This document shows, piece by piece, positions 40,846 through 49,502 of a stretch of 64,000 bases of DNA. This DNA is from Parasulfuritortus cantonensis (GTDB lineage: Bacteria; Pseudomonadota; Gammaproteobacteria; Burkholderiales; Thiobacillaceae). The DNA lies in the NCBI RefSeq assembly GCF_004337445.1, contig NZ_SJZB01000013.1, forward strand, positions 1-64,000. Reading direction: 5' to 3'. The position numbers and the translations under genes were made by a program. Under the pieces are notes generated by a model. That model had not been told where the DNA came from. It saw only the letters and a list, made by a program, of their open reading frames with translations, and did not search any database. How positions within the stretch are numbered: the first letter of the stretch is position 1; each line of letters opens with the position of its first letter.

Positions 40846-41760
40846 ATGCGCAAAGAACATGTCATGACTACTCTCTCAAGTGATTGGGTAGCCAGATTTC
40901 ATAGATACAAGGAAAAATCCGCAGTTTTGGCGGCAGACGCTACTCGTAGCATTGAATGGCATATCGGGGGCGGCAAGAGGTATTTTAATCGGTACTTTGA
41001 CGAACTTGTGTCTGCGCACAAATGGTGTTTTATCGTCGGCTGCAACAATTCCGGAACAAGTATCCTGCAACGAGTCCTAGAAAATACTGGCCAAGTGTCT
41101 ACTTTGCCGATGGAAGGTCAAATGTATACACGGATATTTCGGCGCGCCAGAAAGAGAGGACACGAGAGGGTGTGGTCTGAGTATCTAGATGATCTTGTTG
41201 TTCGTCGAGATGCCTCAAAAGAGCGCGCTCGGCGGCTTCTTTTTGACTGGATGCGCGACCTTCAGTTGCCAATTGCTCCGGTAATAGTGGAAAAGACACC
41301 TGCTAACGTCGCAAGAATGAGGTGGATTGACAGCAACTTTCCAACTGCGCATTTCATTGGCCTCGTGAGGGACGGATATGCCGTATGTGAGGGCATAAAA
41401 AGAAAGGGGCGCCAGCCGATAGCACATGCAGCCAAACATTGGGCAATGGTGAATGAAATTATGCTAGAGGAGTCTTGTCACGTAAGGAACTACTTGAGAG
41501 TTAGCTATGAGGACATCACGGATGATCCTGAACAAGTATCGACTAGAATCGCTGAATTCCTGAATCTAGACAAACGAAAGATATCAGAATCATTTCGTCA
41601 TAAATATCAGATACATAACATGGCGGACGGTAGGGAGTCGGCGGTGGTAAACTATAATTCTGAAAGCATAAAAAGGCTTAGCCAAGACGAGATAAATCTG
41701 GTTGAGAAAATTGCGGCAGAAACGCTTAATAAACTTGGCTACGCGAAGCCCGTAAGATAA
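40846..41760 (+). CDS. PAPS-dependent sulfotransferase
   Basis: The 304-residue protein shows the sulfotransferase 5'-phosphosulfate loop WCFIVGCNNSGTSILQRVL (about residues 60-78) and the 3'-phosphate motif FIGLVRDGYAVCEGIKRKG (about 165-185). The C-terminal half has the family's ISESFRHKYQ and EINLVEKIAAETLNKLGY helices. It should move sulfate from PAPS to a sugar hydroxyl or amine. Between two glycosyltransferase-type genes of an exopolysaccharide locus, its target is probably the polysaccharide. A strong terminator follows. Base composition is AT-rich. Confidence 0.85.
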   Translation: MRKEHVMTTLSSDWVARFHRYKEKSAVLAADATRSIEWHIGGGKRYFNRYFDELVSAHKWCFIVGCNNSGTSILQRVLENTGQVSTLPMEGQMYTRIFRRARKRGHERVWSEYLDDLVVRRDASKERARRLLFDWMRDLQLPIAPVIVEKTPANVARMRWIDSNFPTAHFIGLVRDGYAVCEGIKRKGRQPIAHAAKHWAMVNEIMLEESCHVRNYLRVSYEDITDDPEQVSTRIAEFLNLDKRKISESFRHKYQIHNMADGRESAVVNYNSESIKRLSQDEINLVEKIAAETLNKLGYAKPVR

Positions 41761-41778
41761 TTAGCTTATGGCCGTCTA

Positions 41779-41804
41779 GCCATGGGGATGTCATGGCCTT
41801 TTTT
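41779..41804 (+). terminator. Rho-independent terminator after the sulfotransferase gene
   Basis: GCCATG (41779-41784) and CATGGC (41792-41797) pair over a seven-base loop, followed by CTTTTTT. It divides the polymerase-sulfotransferase part from the glycoside hydrolase part, so the next gene may have its own promoter in the remaining 70 bases. Confidence 0.78.
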
Positions 41805-41875
41805 GGATCAAACAGGTTCAAAATAAATGTCTGAAAAAGCCTGCTATGTAGGCGGCAGTTCGGAGATCTGTTTAA

Positions 41876-43423
41876 ATGAATATATACCATCTACGTTTTC
41901 TAACTGCTGCCGTGTCGTTTGTGTTGGTACAAGGGTGCGCTGCCGACTCGCTGCCAACCGACCAGCTGATTGAGGTGCAGGCGAGTACGGATGCAGTCAT
42001 CAACGTCTTTCCAACGATTTTACGGAGGTTGCCGGATCATTTTCTGGGCTTGAACTTTGAGTCGCAAATCTTCGAGTCAGATGCGCTTGAGGCTGGAAGT
42101 TCGCAACTTAAGCCTGGTCTCCTTAGGCAGTACCAAGTATTGCCTGGGTTGGTCTACCGCTACCCTGGCGGCCTCATGGCCAACCATTTCAATTGGGAAT
42201 GGGCCATGGGGCCTGCCATTTACCGCACGCCGCAAAAACTGGCCGACTGGGCCGCCCCCGTGCCGGCGCGATTCGGGGCAGAGGAATACTTGTCTTTTCT
42301 GAACGACGTGAACGGCCGGTTTTGGTACACCTTAAACCTGAATGGCTGGAGCACCACCAGCATGGATGCGGAGTTACCCTCCGCGACGGTGGCGGCAAGC
42401 AATGGGCGCTTGGCAGCATTCATTCGGGACCAAGCGCCGTCGGGTCCCCGCTATTACCAGTTGGGGAATGAACTGGATCGAAACGAATATGAGTGGCCGA
42501 CAAGCAAGTACATCGAGCGCGCCAGTGACACCATCGCGGCAATGAGCCAAGCCGACCCAGATGCCAAGTTTGTCGCGTTCCTCCGGGATTTCAACCTGAC
42601 GTACCAGAAATCCAGTGGCAAAAGCCCTTACAAGACCTTTAACCAAGCTGTGCTGGATGCACTGCCGATGGTGAATGACCTGTCCTTTCAATACTACTAC
42701 GATGATCTGCGCAGTGAGCTGCTCCTCCGGAGTTCCATCCCCTGGCGGTTGAAGATGTTCCAGGCAGCCATTCGGGATGCCACTGCCGCGCGCCAAGGGC
42801 GCGCGCCGAACGTGTGGATTACGGAGCACGGCCGTTCGCGTAACCCGGATATCACGGGCCGTTTGGCGAACACATTCACGTCCGGCTTGGCTGGAGCTCT
42901 GTCGGCGGCGGATTTCTGGATTGCCACGGCCCAGATGCCCGCCATTCAGGGTGCATTCTTGTATTCCGTGGGGCAGTGGAGCATCTTCAACAACGCTGGC
43001 TCTGGTGTGCAACCATTGCCGATGTATTGGGTGCTGCGGCTATTGAACGATAACCGCCTGCCTAACGTTCTTGCGACTCAGACGAACAGTCCTAATGAAA
43101 GCGGCTACATCGGCGGATATGACGTGCGGGCCGTGGCATTGGCCGATGACACATTCGCCAACTTGGGGCTATGGGTGGTCAATCGGGCGGCCCAGCCCCA
43201 TGAGATCAACGTAGAGTTGCCGGTTTTTGGAGGCCAAAAGGTTTCCGTTCGGCACGATTTTATTGCTGGCCGAGTGGGCGTTGCAGCTGATCAGGATCGT
43301 CAGACGCCGGGGGTATTTTTTCGCCAGCCGGCTAGGACCGTGACCGTAGGGGCTGATGGGGTGCTGGTCGTCGGGGTTCCGGCCAATTCGGTTTCCTGCT
43401 TCCGCATTTCATTGGCGAACTGA
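41876..43423 (+). CDS. Putative clan GH-A glycoside hydrolase lipoprotein
   Basis: The 515-residue protein has a lipoprotein-like signal (FVLVQGC, Cys 21) and a TIM-barrel hydrolase pattern: RYPGGLMANHFNWEWAMGP, then YYQLGNELDRNEY with the probable acid/base Glu 199, and VWITEHGRS with the probable nucleophile Glu 317. A C-terminal beta domain (about residues 420-515) follows, as in GH39, GH51 or GH79 enzymes. The exact family and substrate are not known. Within a polysaccharide locus it may trim or release the polymer at the cell envelope. Confidence 0.7.
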   Translation: MNIYHLRFLTAAVSFVLVQGCAADSLPTDQLIEVQASTDAVINVFPTILRRLPDHFLGLNFESQIFESDALEAGSSQLKPGLLRQYQVLPGLVYRYPGGLMANHFNWEWAMGPAIYRTPQKLADWAAPVPARFGAEEYLSFLNDVNGRFWYTLNLNGWSTTSMDAELPSATVAASNGRLAAFIRDQAPSGPRYYQLGNELDRNEYEWPTSKYIERASDTIAAMSQADPDAKFVAFLRDFNLTYQKSSGKSPYKTFNQAVLDALPMVNDLSFQYYYDDLRSELLLRSSIPWRLKMFQAAIRDATAARQGRAPNVWITEHGRSRNPDITGRLANTFTSGLAGALSAADFWIATAQMPAIQGAFLYSVGQWSIFNNAGSGVQPLPMYWVLRLLNDNRLPNVLATQTNSPNESGYIGGYDVRAVALADDTFANLGLWVVNRAAQPHEINVELPVFGGQKVSVRHDFIAGRVGVAADQDRQTPGVFFRQPARTVTVGADGVLVVGVPANSVSCFRISLAN

Positions 43424-43424
43424 C

Positions 43425-44930
43425 TTGCAGCACCACTATGGCATAGAGGCGGTTCGCTCCAGCCTCGTTCACTTTCTGACGGGCAAAGCACTAACCGCCC
43501 TGCTATCCGCTGGGGCTTTGCTCCTAGTGGCTAGAACGCTGCCAGTGGCAGCCTTTGCCGCCTACTCGGTGTTTCAGGCGGTTGTTCTGATCATCGGGCT
43601 GGTTTCCAGCTTTGGTGTGGGCCAGACGATGTTCCGGTATGTGCCCGAACTCAGGGCGACAAACAACAACTTGCCCATGTACCGGCTGATATTTGCCGGC
43701 ACCAGCACTCAGATGCTGGTCATCGCCGCTGCCCTGACGTTGGCGTGGGGTACTCGGGAGTGGTGGGCACCTTCGTTCCAGTTGGTGAGTTGGCTGCCCT
43801 GGCTATTGTTGTATCTGCCGGTAGGCTGGTTGCGGCTGACGAATATGTTCATCTTCCGCACGATGGAATCGCTGCTCTGGCAGAAAGCGACGCAGTACAG
43901 CTTGGCTGCCGGGGCTTTTCTCAGGTTCAGCACGTCGGGGCTGCTGCTGCTACAGGGTGCACTCACGCTGCAGACCGTGATCTTGACGGAGATCGTTAGC
44001 GAGAGCGTGGTATTTCTATTCTTGTTGAGTGGATTTTACCGACGCTGGAAAGCGGACCCTTATAGGGCCGATGGGTACGATGGTTGGTTTGATGAAAACC
44101 GCCCAAGAATTCGCCGCTATGCGGTATGGGGTTATCTGCAAGCATTGGCAAACATGTTGTACGGGGGGGCAGCCAATCGGGTAGCAGCCAGTGCCATGTT
44201 ACCCCCCGGTCTGGTGGGGGTCTTTGGCTTTGTGGATAGCCTCATGGATTATGGCCAGCGTTATCTGCCTACCCGCATGTTGAACGGAATGATTCAGCCA
44301 ATGTTCTTTGCGCGTTACGCCGCCAGCGGTAACTTTGAGGAAATCGCGCGTCTTGCCAACATGACCTTCCGCGCGAGCCTAGTGGCGCTGGGCTTCCCCA
44401 GTGTGATTCTCCTCGTCGGCGGCGTGGTACTTCTGGATTGGGCGACAGCTGGTAAATATGGCGAGGCTGCCCCCATCTTGATTGGCCTTCTGTTCGTGCT
44501 TAGCTTGGAAAGCTTACGTTCACAACTGGAGATCATAGTACGTGCTATCGAGCGTAACGAGATCTTCCTAGTCAGCAATCTCACCCTTTCGAGTTCCCTG
44601 CCTGTGGCATTGATTCTGCTTCCCCATATTGGCTTATGGGGGTTCGTGGTGGGCGGGATGGCTGGCAACGTCTTCTCGATTGCCGTAGTGCTGATGTGGT
44701 TCCACAGACTGAAGCTGCATTTTAGGTTTGATTGGTTAATGACAGCGCACGCGCTGCTGTTGGCCGCAGGCTCAGGAGTGCTGGGTTGCTGGGCCGCGTC
44801 ACACCTTTCTGTCTGGCTGGGCTGCGGTGCGGGCTTGCTGGCTTATGGGTTTTTGCTCCTGATCTGGCCGCCTATCAAAACAGACGAACGCGCCTTATTG
44901 TTGCAACTCATGAAGCGCAGACCAGCATGA
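43425..44930 (+). CDS. Polysaccharide flippase (Wzx/MATE-like)
   Basis: The roughly 501-residue protein has about 12 to 14 transmembrane segments beginning with SLVHFLTGKALTALLSAGALLLVARTLPVAAFAAYSVFQ, typical of oligosaccharide flippases that move the lipid-linked repeat unit across the inner membrane. The start is not certain. In frame, TTG 43425 is the first start after the hydrolase stop; an ATG further upstream lies inside the hydrolase gene. The end overlaps a short possible ORF. Confidence 0.82.
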   Translation: MQHHYGIEAVRSSLVHFLTGKALTALLSAGALLLVARTLPVAAFAAYSVFQAVVLIIGLVSSFGVGQTMFRYVPELRATNNNLPMYRLIFAGTSTQMLVIAAALTLAWGTREWWAPSFQLVSWLPWLLLYLPVGWLRLTNMFIFRTMESLLWQKATQYSLAAGAFLRFSTSGLLLLQGALTLQTVILTEIVSESVVFLFLLSGFYRRWKADPYRADGYDGWFDENRPRIRRYAVWGYLQALANMLYGGAANRVAASAMLPPGLVGVFGFVDSLMDYGQRYLPTRMLNGMIQPMFFARYAASGNFEEIARLANMTFRASLVALGFPSVILLVGGVVLLDWATAGKYGEAAPILIGLLFVLSLESLRSQLEIIVRAIERNEIFLVSNLTLSSSLPVALILLPHIGLWGFVVGGMAGNVFSIAVVLMWFHRLKLHFRFDWLMTAHALLLAAGSGVLGCWAASHLSVWLGCGAGLLAYGFLLLIWPPIKTDERALLLQLMKRRPA

Positions 44931-45097
44931 TTAGGCGCCTCGTGAACCCTATTCGGCGACCAGATAACGCCTTAGTCCAAGGGCACAACGTTATTATCGG
45001 CCTTTGCCTAGCCGTTTCCGCAAGTGTTGTTCACTGCGACGCCCAGCGGATGACGTATCCAATCACCCTCAAAGCTGGACATCTCGTAACCATTTAA
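44927..45097 (+). CDS. Possible 56-residue ORF of unknown function
   Basis: The ATG overlaps the flippase stop (ATGA), and the frame encodes a basic start (MIRRLVNPIRRPDN) and a hydrophobic stretch (VIIGLCLAVSASVVHCDA) resembling a signal peptide, then about 18 residues. It fills most of the 189-base gap before the next glycosyltransferase. It could be the remains of a secreted protein gene or chance. There is no homology that I recognise. Confidence 0.22.
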   Translation: MIRRLVNPIRRPDNALVQGHNVIIGLCLAVSASVVHCDAQRMTYPITLKAGHLVTI

Positions 45098-45119
45098 CTT
45101 GTTTATATAGAGCAATTCC

Positions 45120-46178
45120 ATGCGTAGAGTCGGTCAGGTTGCCCCACACGTCAGCATCATTATAAAAGCGCTTAACGAAGAGGATCATATTGAAAAGGCC
45201 ATTGAATCGGCTATCGCGGCAATCTCCGATTTCTCTGGTGAAGTGATCCTCGCGGACAGTTGTTCTACGGATCGAACAATAGAATTGGCAAGTCGATATC
45301 CAATTACTATCGTGCAATTAGGCAATTGCGCTGAAAAGTGTTGTGGTATTGGCCCACAACTTGGCTATCACGTGGCTAAAGGCGAGTATATTTACATTCT
45401 CGATGGGGATATGGAGCTATACCCAAAATTCTTACAACATGCCATCGCATTGATGCATCATGATCCAACAGTTGGGGCGGTCGCTGGTCTAGAGGAAATC
45501 ATCGGAGGGCAAGGGTACGAACTTGAAATTAGAAAGAAGCAAACTGTCGGCCGAATGTACCCAGGCCTACAAAGCTGGCTGGACTGTGGGGGGCTTTATA
45601 GGCGATCTGCTCTGAATGCACTCGGTTACTTCACCAATCGAAACCTCCACAGTTTCGAGGAAATGGACCTTGGTTTACGTCTTACGTCTGCAGGCTGGCG
45701 TTTGCAGCGACTCAATGAACCCGCTTTTAAGCACCATGTACATAACGACGACAGTTTCCGGTTGATGAAGCGAAGGTGGATCAGTCGATATGTGGATGGT
45801 GCCGGTGAACTGTTGCATGCCGCAGTGGGAAAGCCGTACCTTCTCACAGTTTTGTGGCGACATAAGATGTACGCGGCTTTTAGCGTCTATTGGCTGCTGT
45901 TCGCAGGCACGCTTTTTGTTCTCCCAATTAGTCCATTTCCCACCGCGTTGTTAAGTGTTGCATTGGTGGCGTTCACTGTGGTCCAAATCATTCGGAAGGG
46001 TAGCATCAGCAACGGAATTTTTAGTGTTTTAAACCTGCAGGTCTACACCGCAGGCTGGATTAGGGGGCTTGTTCGAAAACAAGTCAATCCCGAATATCCA
46101 GTTGACTATATTGTCCTCCAGAATTCTCCAGAAGATGGCGCCAATAATATGCTGCCGTCTGTAAGCACGAAGATATAA
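45120..46178 (+). CDS. Glycosyltransferase family 2
   Basis: The 352-residue GT-A enzyme starts with HVSIIIKALNEEDHIEKAIESAI and has DSCSTDRT, the metal-binding IYILDGDMEL (DxD-like) and the SFEEMDLGLRL (ED) block. Two C-terminal hydrophobic segments (about residues 255-295) suggest membrane attachment. It should add one sugar from a nucleotide donor to the repeat unit. The region is AT-rich compared with the rest of the window. Confidence 0.88.
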   Translation: MRRVGQVAPHVSIIIKALNEEDHIEKAIESAIAAISDFSGEVILADSCSTDRTIELASRYPITIVQLGNCAEKCCGIGPQLGYHVAKGEYIYILDGDMELYPKFLQHAIALMHHDPTVGAVAGLEEIIGGQGYELEIRKKQTVGRMYPGLQSWLDCGGLYRRSALNALGYFTNRNLHSFEEMDLGLRLTSAGWRLQRLNEPAFKHHVHNDDSFRLMKRRWISRYVDGAGELLHAAVGKPYLLTVLWRHKMYAAFSVYWLLFAGTLFVLPISPFPTALLSVALVAFTVVQIIRKGSISNGIFSVLNLQVYTAGWIRGLVRKQVNPEYPVDYIVLQNSPEDGANNMLPSVSTKI

Positions 46179-46230
46179 ATTGTATCATTTTTTTGGTGCT
46201 TTTTTGTGATTCGAATTAAAAGGCAGAAAA

Positions 46231-47067
46231 ATGCGTAGATTTGTTGGTATTGGCGCACAGAAATGCGCGTCTTCATGGCTTTACGATATTCTTGCCGACC
46301 ATCCCGCGGTTTCGGTTAGTACCGTCAAGGAGGTTAATTTTTTTTCCTACCACTACGAAAACGGATACAAGTGGTATGGCCGCCAGTTCAACAGCAAACC
46401 GAAAGCATCTTTGGTCGGCGAAATATCGCCGTCCTATTTTAATGAGTGTTCAGTGCCAGCCAGGGTAAAACTGCTTGACGCATCAACGCTTATTCTGGTG
46501 TCGTTAAGAGACCCCGTTGAACGCGCTTTGTCCCAGCATAGGCACATGGTAAGAATTGGGCGCATCGATCCCCGCAATGCCAGCTTTGAGGATGCTCTTA
46601 GAGACAATCCGAGCTATCTGGAACAGGGTATGTATGCTCGACATATGGCCCGCTGGTATGAGAACTTTCCTAAGCAGCAGATTAAAGTAGTCCTAATGCA
46701 AGACATAAAAATGGACCCAGATGGTGTTGCGGGTGATGTTTATTCCTATCTCGATATCGACCCAAACCATACTTCTTCCAGCCTGCATCAAAAATCTAAT
46801 GAAAGCTATGCCGTCAAGTACAGAACGTTTGGAAATACGGTTGAGACCATTCGGAGCGCGGCAAGAAGCGTTGGCCTTGGCGCTGTTTGGAGCCTAGCGG
46901 GAAATGTCGGCTTACAAAAAATCTATCGAAAGATAAATAGAATTCCAAGTAACGACATCATTCCGCCTGTGTTGCCAGAGACTATCGCCTATCTGAAGAA
47001 TATGTATCGCCAAGATACGCTTCGTCTTCAAGATATGGTTGAACGTGACCTCTGTTGTTGGTTGTAG
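46231..47067 (+). CDS. Sulfotransferase, heparan N-sulfotransferase-like
   Basis: The 278-residue protein begins with the PAPS loop FVGIGAQKCASSWLYDILADHP (about residues 4-25). It continues with VKEVNFFSYHYENGYKWY, LVGEISPSYF and the 3'-phosphate site LILVSLRDPVERALSQHRHM. These blocks match the Sulfotransfer_1 group that contains heparan sulfate NDST and bacterial Stf enzymes. It should sulfate a sugar of the exopolysaccharide. A truncated relative lies at 37.9 kb. It is AT-rich and has an AAGG site before its ATG. Confidence 0.88.
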   Translation: MRRFVGIGAQKCASSWLYDILADHPAVSVSTVKEVNFFSYHYENGYKWYGRQFNSKPKASLVGEISPSYFNECSVPARVKLLDASTLILVSLRDPVERALSQHRHMVRIGRIDPRNASFEDALRDNPSYLEQGMYARHMARWYENFPKQQIKVVLMQDIKMDPDGVAGDVYSYLDIDPNHTSSSLHQKSNESYAVKYRTFGNTVETIRSAARSVGLGAVWSLAGNVGLQKIYRKINRIPSNDIIPPVLPETIAYLKNMYRQDTLRLQDMVERDLCCWL

Positions 47068-47139
47068 AGTGCCCTTAGAGTTGCCTCATCATATTCTCAT
47101 GCCCATGATGATTTATTTAAAGATGGCGATGGTAGTCGC

Positions 47140-48345
47140 GTGAAAATATTGCAAGCAAACAAATTCTTCTTTCCTAACGGAGGGTCGGAGACCGTCATGT
47201 TCCAGGAACGGGAATTCCTTCTCGGCCTAGGCAATGAAACCGTCGATTTTTCCATGGAGGATCCGCGGAACCTGGATAGTCCCTATAAGGCATCTTTCGT
47301 ACGCACCCAGGATTACCGTAGCCGGCAGGGTAAGCTTACGAAGGTGATGTCCGCGGTTCAGTTCATTCATTCTAGAGAGGCGGCCAATAAGATGGCTAGC
47401 TTGGTGCGCAAGACCCGGCCGGACATCGTGCATTGCCATAACATCTATCACCAACTTACGCCCTCGATCATCGGTGCGGCTAAGTTGTTTGGAATCCCGG
47501 TAGTGCTGACGCTGCATGACTATAAGCTTGTGTGCCCGACGTATAACCGATTGCGGGGCGGGCAGCCCTGCTCGGCTTGTTTGACGGGGAACTTCCGGGA
47601 GGCGTTGGTCCATCGCTGTGCGTCGGGCTCGTTTGGGAAGAGTGCTCTGCTCTACGTCGAAGCCACAGTCCAACGGTGGATGGGCAACTACGAAAAGGTT
47701 GATGCGTACATTGCGCCAAGCCGCTTCATGTCTGAGGCCATCGCGCACAGGGTGCCTAAAGAACGCATCCATTTGCTGTACAACGGGGTGGGTACCGATC
47801 TGGTACAGGGGAGTGGAGCCGATGACGGATATGCGCTCTATCTTGGACGCCTGAGCTCGGAGAAGGGAGTTGGCAGCCTGCTCGTGGCCCACGAGTCTTC
47901 GGGCGGGGCGTGGCCGCTGGTGGTGGCGGGGACGGGACCCTTGGAAGCCGATCTCAGATCGCAATACAAGAAAGCTAAATTTATTGGCCACGTAACGGGG
48001 GACGAACTCCGCGATGTGATCGACAGGGCCGCTGTCATCGTCGTGCCGTCGGAGTGGTACGAGAACTGTCCGATGTCAGTGCTCGAAGCCATGGCTTACG
48101 GTAAACCCGTGGTGGGCAGCCGGATCGGGGGCATCCCCGAATTGGTCGCCGATGGAGAGACCGGGTTGCTGTTCGAACCCGGAAACAAGGATGACCTGGC
48201 CGCGGCGATGGCCAGGTTGATGGGTGCGCCGGAACTCAGGAGACAACTGGGTCAGGCAGCGAGGAAGAGGGTTGAGGAGGAGTTTTCATTGGCCAAGCAC
48301 AACGCCGGCTTGATGAATGTCTACAAATCTGTCCTGGGAGGTTGA
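47140..48345 (+). CDS. Glycosyltransferase family 4 (second)
   Basis: The 401-residue GT-B enzyme has an N-terminal acceptor domain (ANKFFFPNGGSETVMFQEREFL, DIVHCHNIYHQLTPSII, LTLHDYKLVCPTYNRLR). Its C-terminal domain has ALYLGRLSSEKGVGSLLVA, PSEWYENCPMSVLEAMAYGKPVVGS and LVADGETGLLFEPGN. The CPTYN and cysteine-rich CSACLTG segment is common in capsule and slime glycosyltransferases. The start is GTG at 47140. Base composition rises back toward the genome average from here. Confidence 0.9.
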   Translation: MKILQANKFFFPNGGSETVMFQEREFLLGLGNETVDFSMEDPRNLDSPYKASFVRTQDYRSRQGKLTKVMSAVQFIHSREAANKMASLVRKTRPDIVHCHNIYHQLTPSIIGAAKLFGIPVVLTLHDYKLVCPTYNRLRGGQPCSACLTGNFREALVHRCASGSFGKSALLYVEATVQRWMGNYEKVDAYIAPSRFMSEAIAHRVPKERIHLLYNGVGTDLVQGSGADDGYALYLGRLSSEKGVGSLLVAHESSGGAWPLVVAGTGPLEADLRSQYKKAKFIGHVTGDELRDVIDRAAVIVVPSEWYENCPMSVLEAMAYGKPVVGSRIGGIPELVADGETGLLFEPGNKDDLAAAMARLMGAPELRRQLGQAARKRVEEEFSLAKHNAGLMNVYKSVLGG

Positions 48346-48348
48346 AAG

Positions 48349-49500
48349 ATGGCTGCTGAATACCCGACCGACGTTTCGATCATCACGACTTATCGTTGCC
48401 AGATGCGCTGCAAGATGTGCGACATCTGGGAGAACCCGACTGACAAGAAGCGGGAAATTACGGCTAAGGACTTGGAGGTGCTTCCGAACTTCAAGTTCGT
48501 GAACATCACGGGTGGCGAGCCGTTCGTCCGGCGCGACTTGGAGGAAATCGTCGACGTCATGTTCCGCAAGTCTGACCGGGTGGTTATCTCGACGTCCGGC
48601 TGGCATACGGACCGGATCATCAAAATGGCCGAGAAATATCCCAATATTGGCATCCGGGTAAGCATCGAAGGGTTGTCCGAGAAGAATGATGACCTGCGTG
48701 GCCGCGACGGTACCTTCGACCGGGCCTTGCGGGTGCTGTTGACGCTGAAGGAAATGGGGGTCAAGGACATAGGTTATGGCTGCACGGTTTCCAATCACAA
48801 CTCGGCCGACATGCTTTGGTTGTATAAGTTGTCGCGCGAGTTGGGGATGGAGTTCGCCACGGCCGCTTTCCATAATTCCTACTATTTCCACAAAGACGAC
48901 AACGAGATCACCAACAAGGATGAGGTGATCCGCAACTTCCATAAGCTGATCGAGGAGTTGCTCAAGGAGAATTCGCCGAAGAGTTGGTATCGCGCGTTCT
49001 TCAACCTGGGCCTGATCAACTACATCCGTGGCAATCCGCGGATGCTGCCTTGCGAGGCTGGGACTGCCAATTTCTTCGTCGATCCCTACGGGGAAGCCTT
49101 TCCTTGTAACGGCCTGGAAGAGCGTTACTGGAAGGAATCGATGGGGAACATCCGGGCTGTGGCGCGATTCGAGGACCTGTGGTTCAGCGAGCAGGCGGAG
49201 AAGGTACGCGCTCAGGTTCGCACCTGCCCCAAGAACTGCTGGATGGTGGGTACGGCGGCGCCGGTGATGAAGAAATACATCAAGCATCCAACTGCATGGG
49301 TCGCCAAGAACAAGATCAAGTCGTTCCTCGGCAAACCGATCTGCATCGATCATGTTCCGCATTACGACGTCGGGCAGGATTCGCGCCAGGGTGATCTGCG
49401 CGAGACCGGGGTTCCGGGGCAACCCATCACCTTCCGGCAACGTGAGCCTGAGGTGGTGTTGTCTGAGGCCGAGCTGGCCGACATGTTGCGGGCCGATTAG
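48349..49500 (+). CDS. Radical SAM/SPASM-domain protein
   Basis: The 383-residue protein carries the SAM cluster motif CQMRCKMC (Cys 17, 21, 24), the GGEP motif (NITGGEPFVRRDLEEI), and a C-terminal cysteine-rich SPASM-like region with LPCEAGTANFFVDPYGEAFPCNG and CPKNCWM for auxiliary clusters. SPASM proteins modify peptides or sugars or help enzyme maturation. None of these is proven here. It sits between two glycosyltransferases with a clear AGGAGG site 12 bases before the ATG. A role in modifying the polysaccharide or a linked peptide is possible. Confidence 0.85.
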   Translation: MAAEYPTDVSIITTYRCQMRCKMCDIWENPTDKKREITAKDLEVLPNFKFVNITGGEPFVRRDLEEIVDVMFRKSDRVVISTSGWHTDRIIKMAEKYPNIGIRVSIEGLSEKNDDLRGRDGTFDRALRVLLTLKEMGVKDIGYGCTVSNHNSADMLWLYKLSRELGMEFATAAFHNSYYFHKDDNEITNKDEVIRNFHKLIEELLKENSPKSWYRAFFNLGLINYIRGNPRMLPCEAGTANFFVDPYGEAFPCNGLEERYWKESMGNIRAVARFEDLWFSEQAEKVRAQVRTCPKNCWMVGTAAPVMKKYIKHPTAWVAKNKIKSFLGKPICIDHVPHYDVGQDSRQGDLRETGVPGQPITFRQREPEVVLSEAELADMLRAD

Positions 49501-49502
49501 GC

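Noticed and set aside
44732-45097. 121-residue frame overlapping the flippase end
   Set aside because: Most of it lies inside the flippase gene in another frame. Only the part from 44927 could be a real start.
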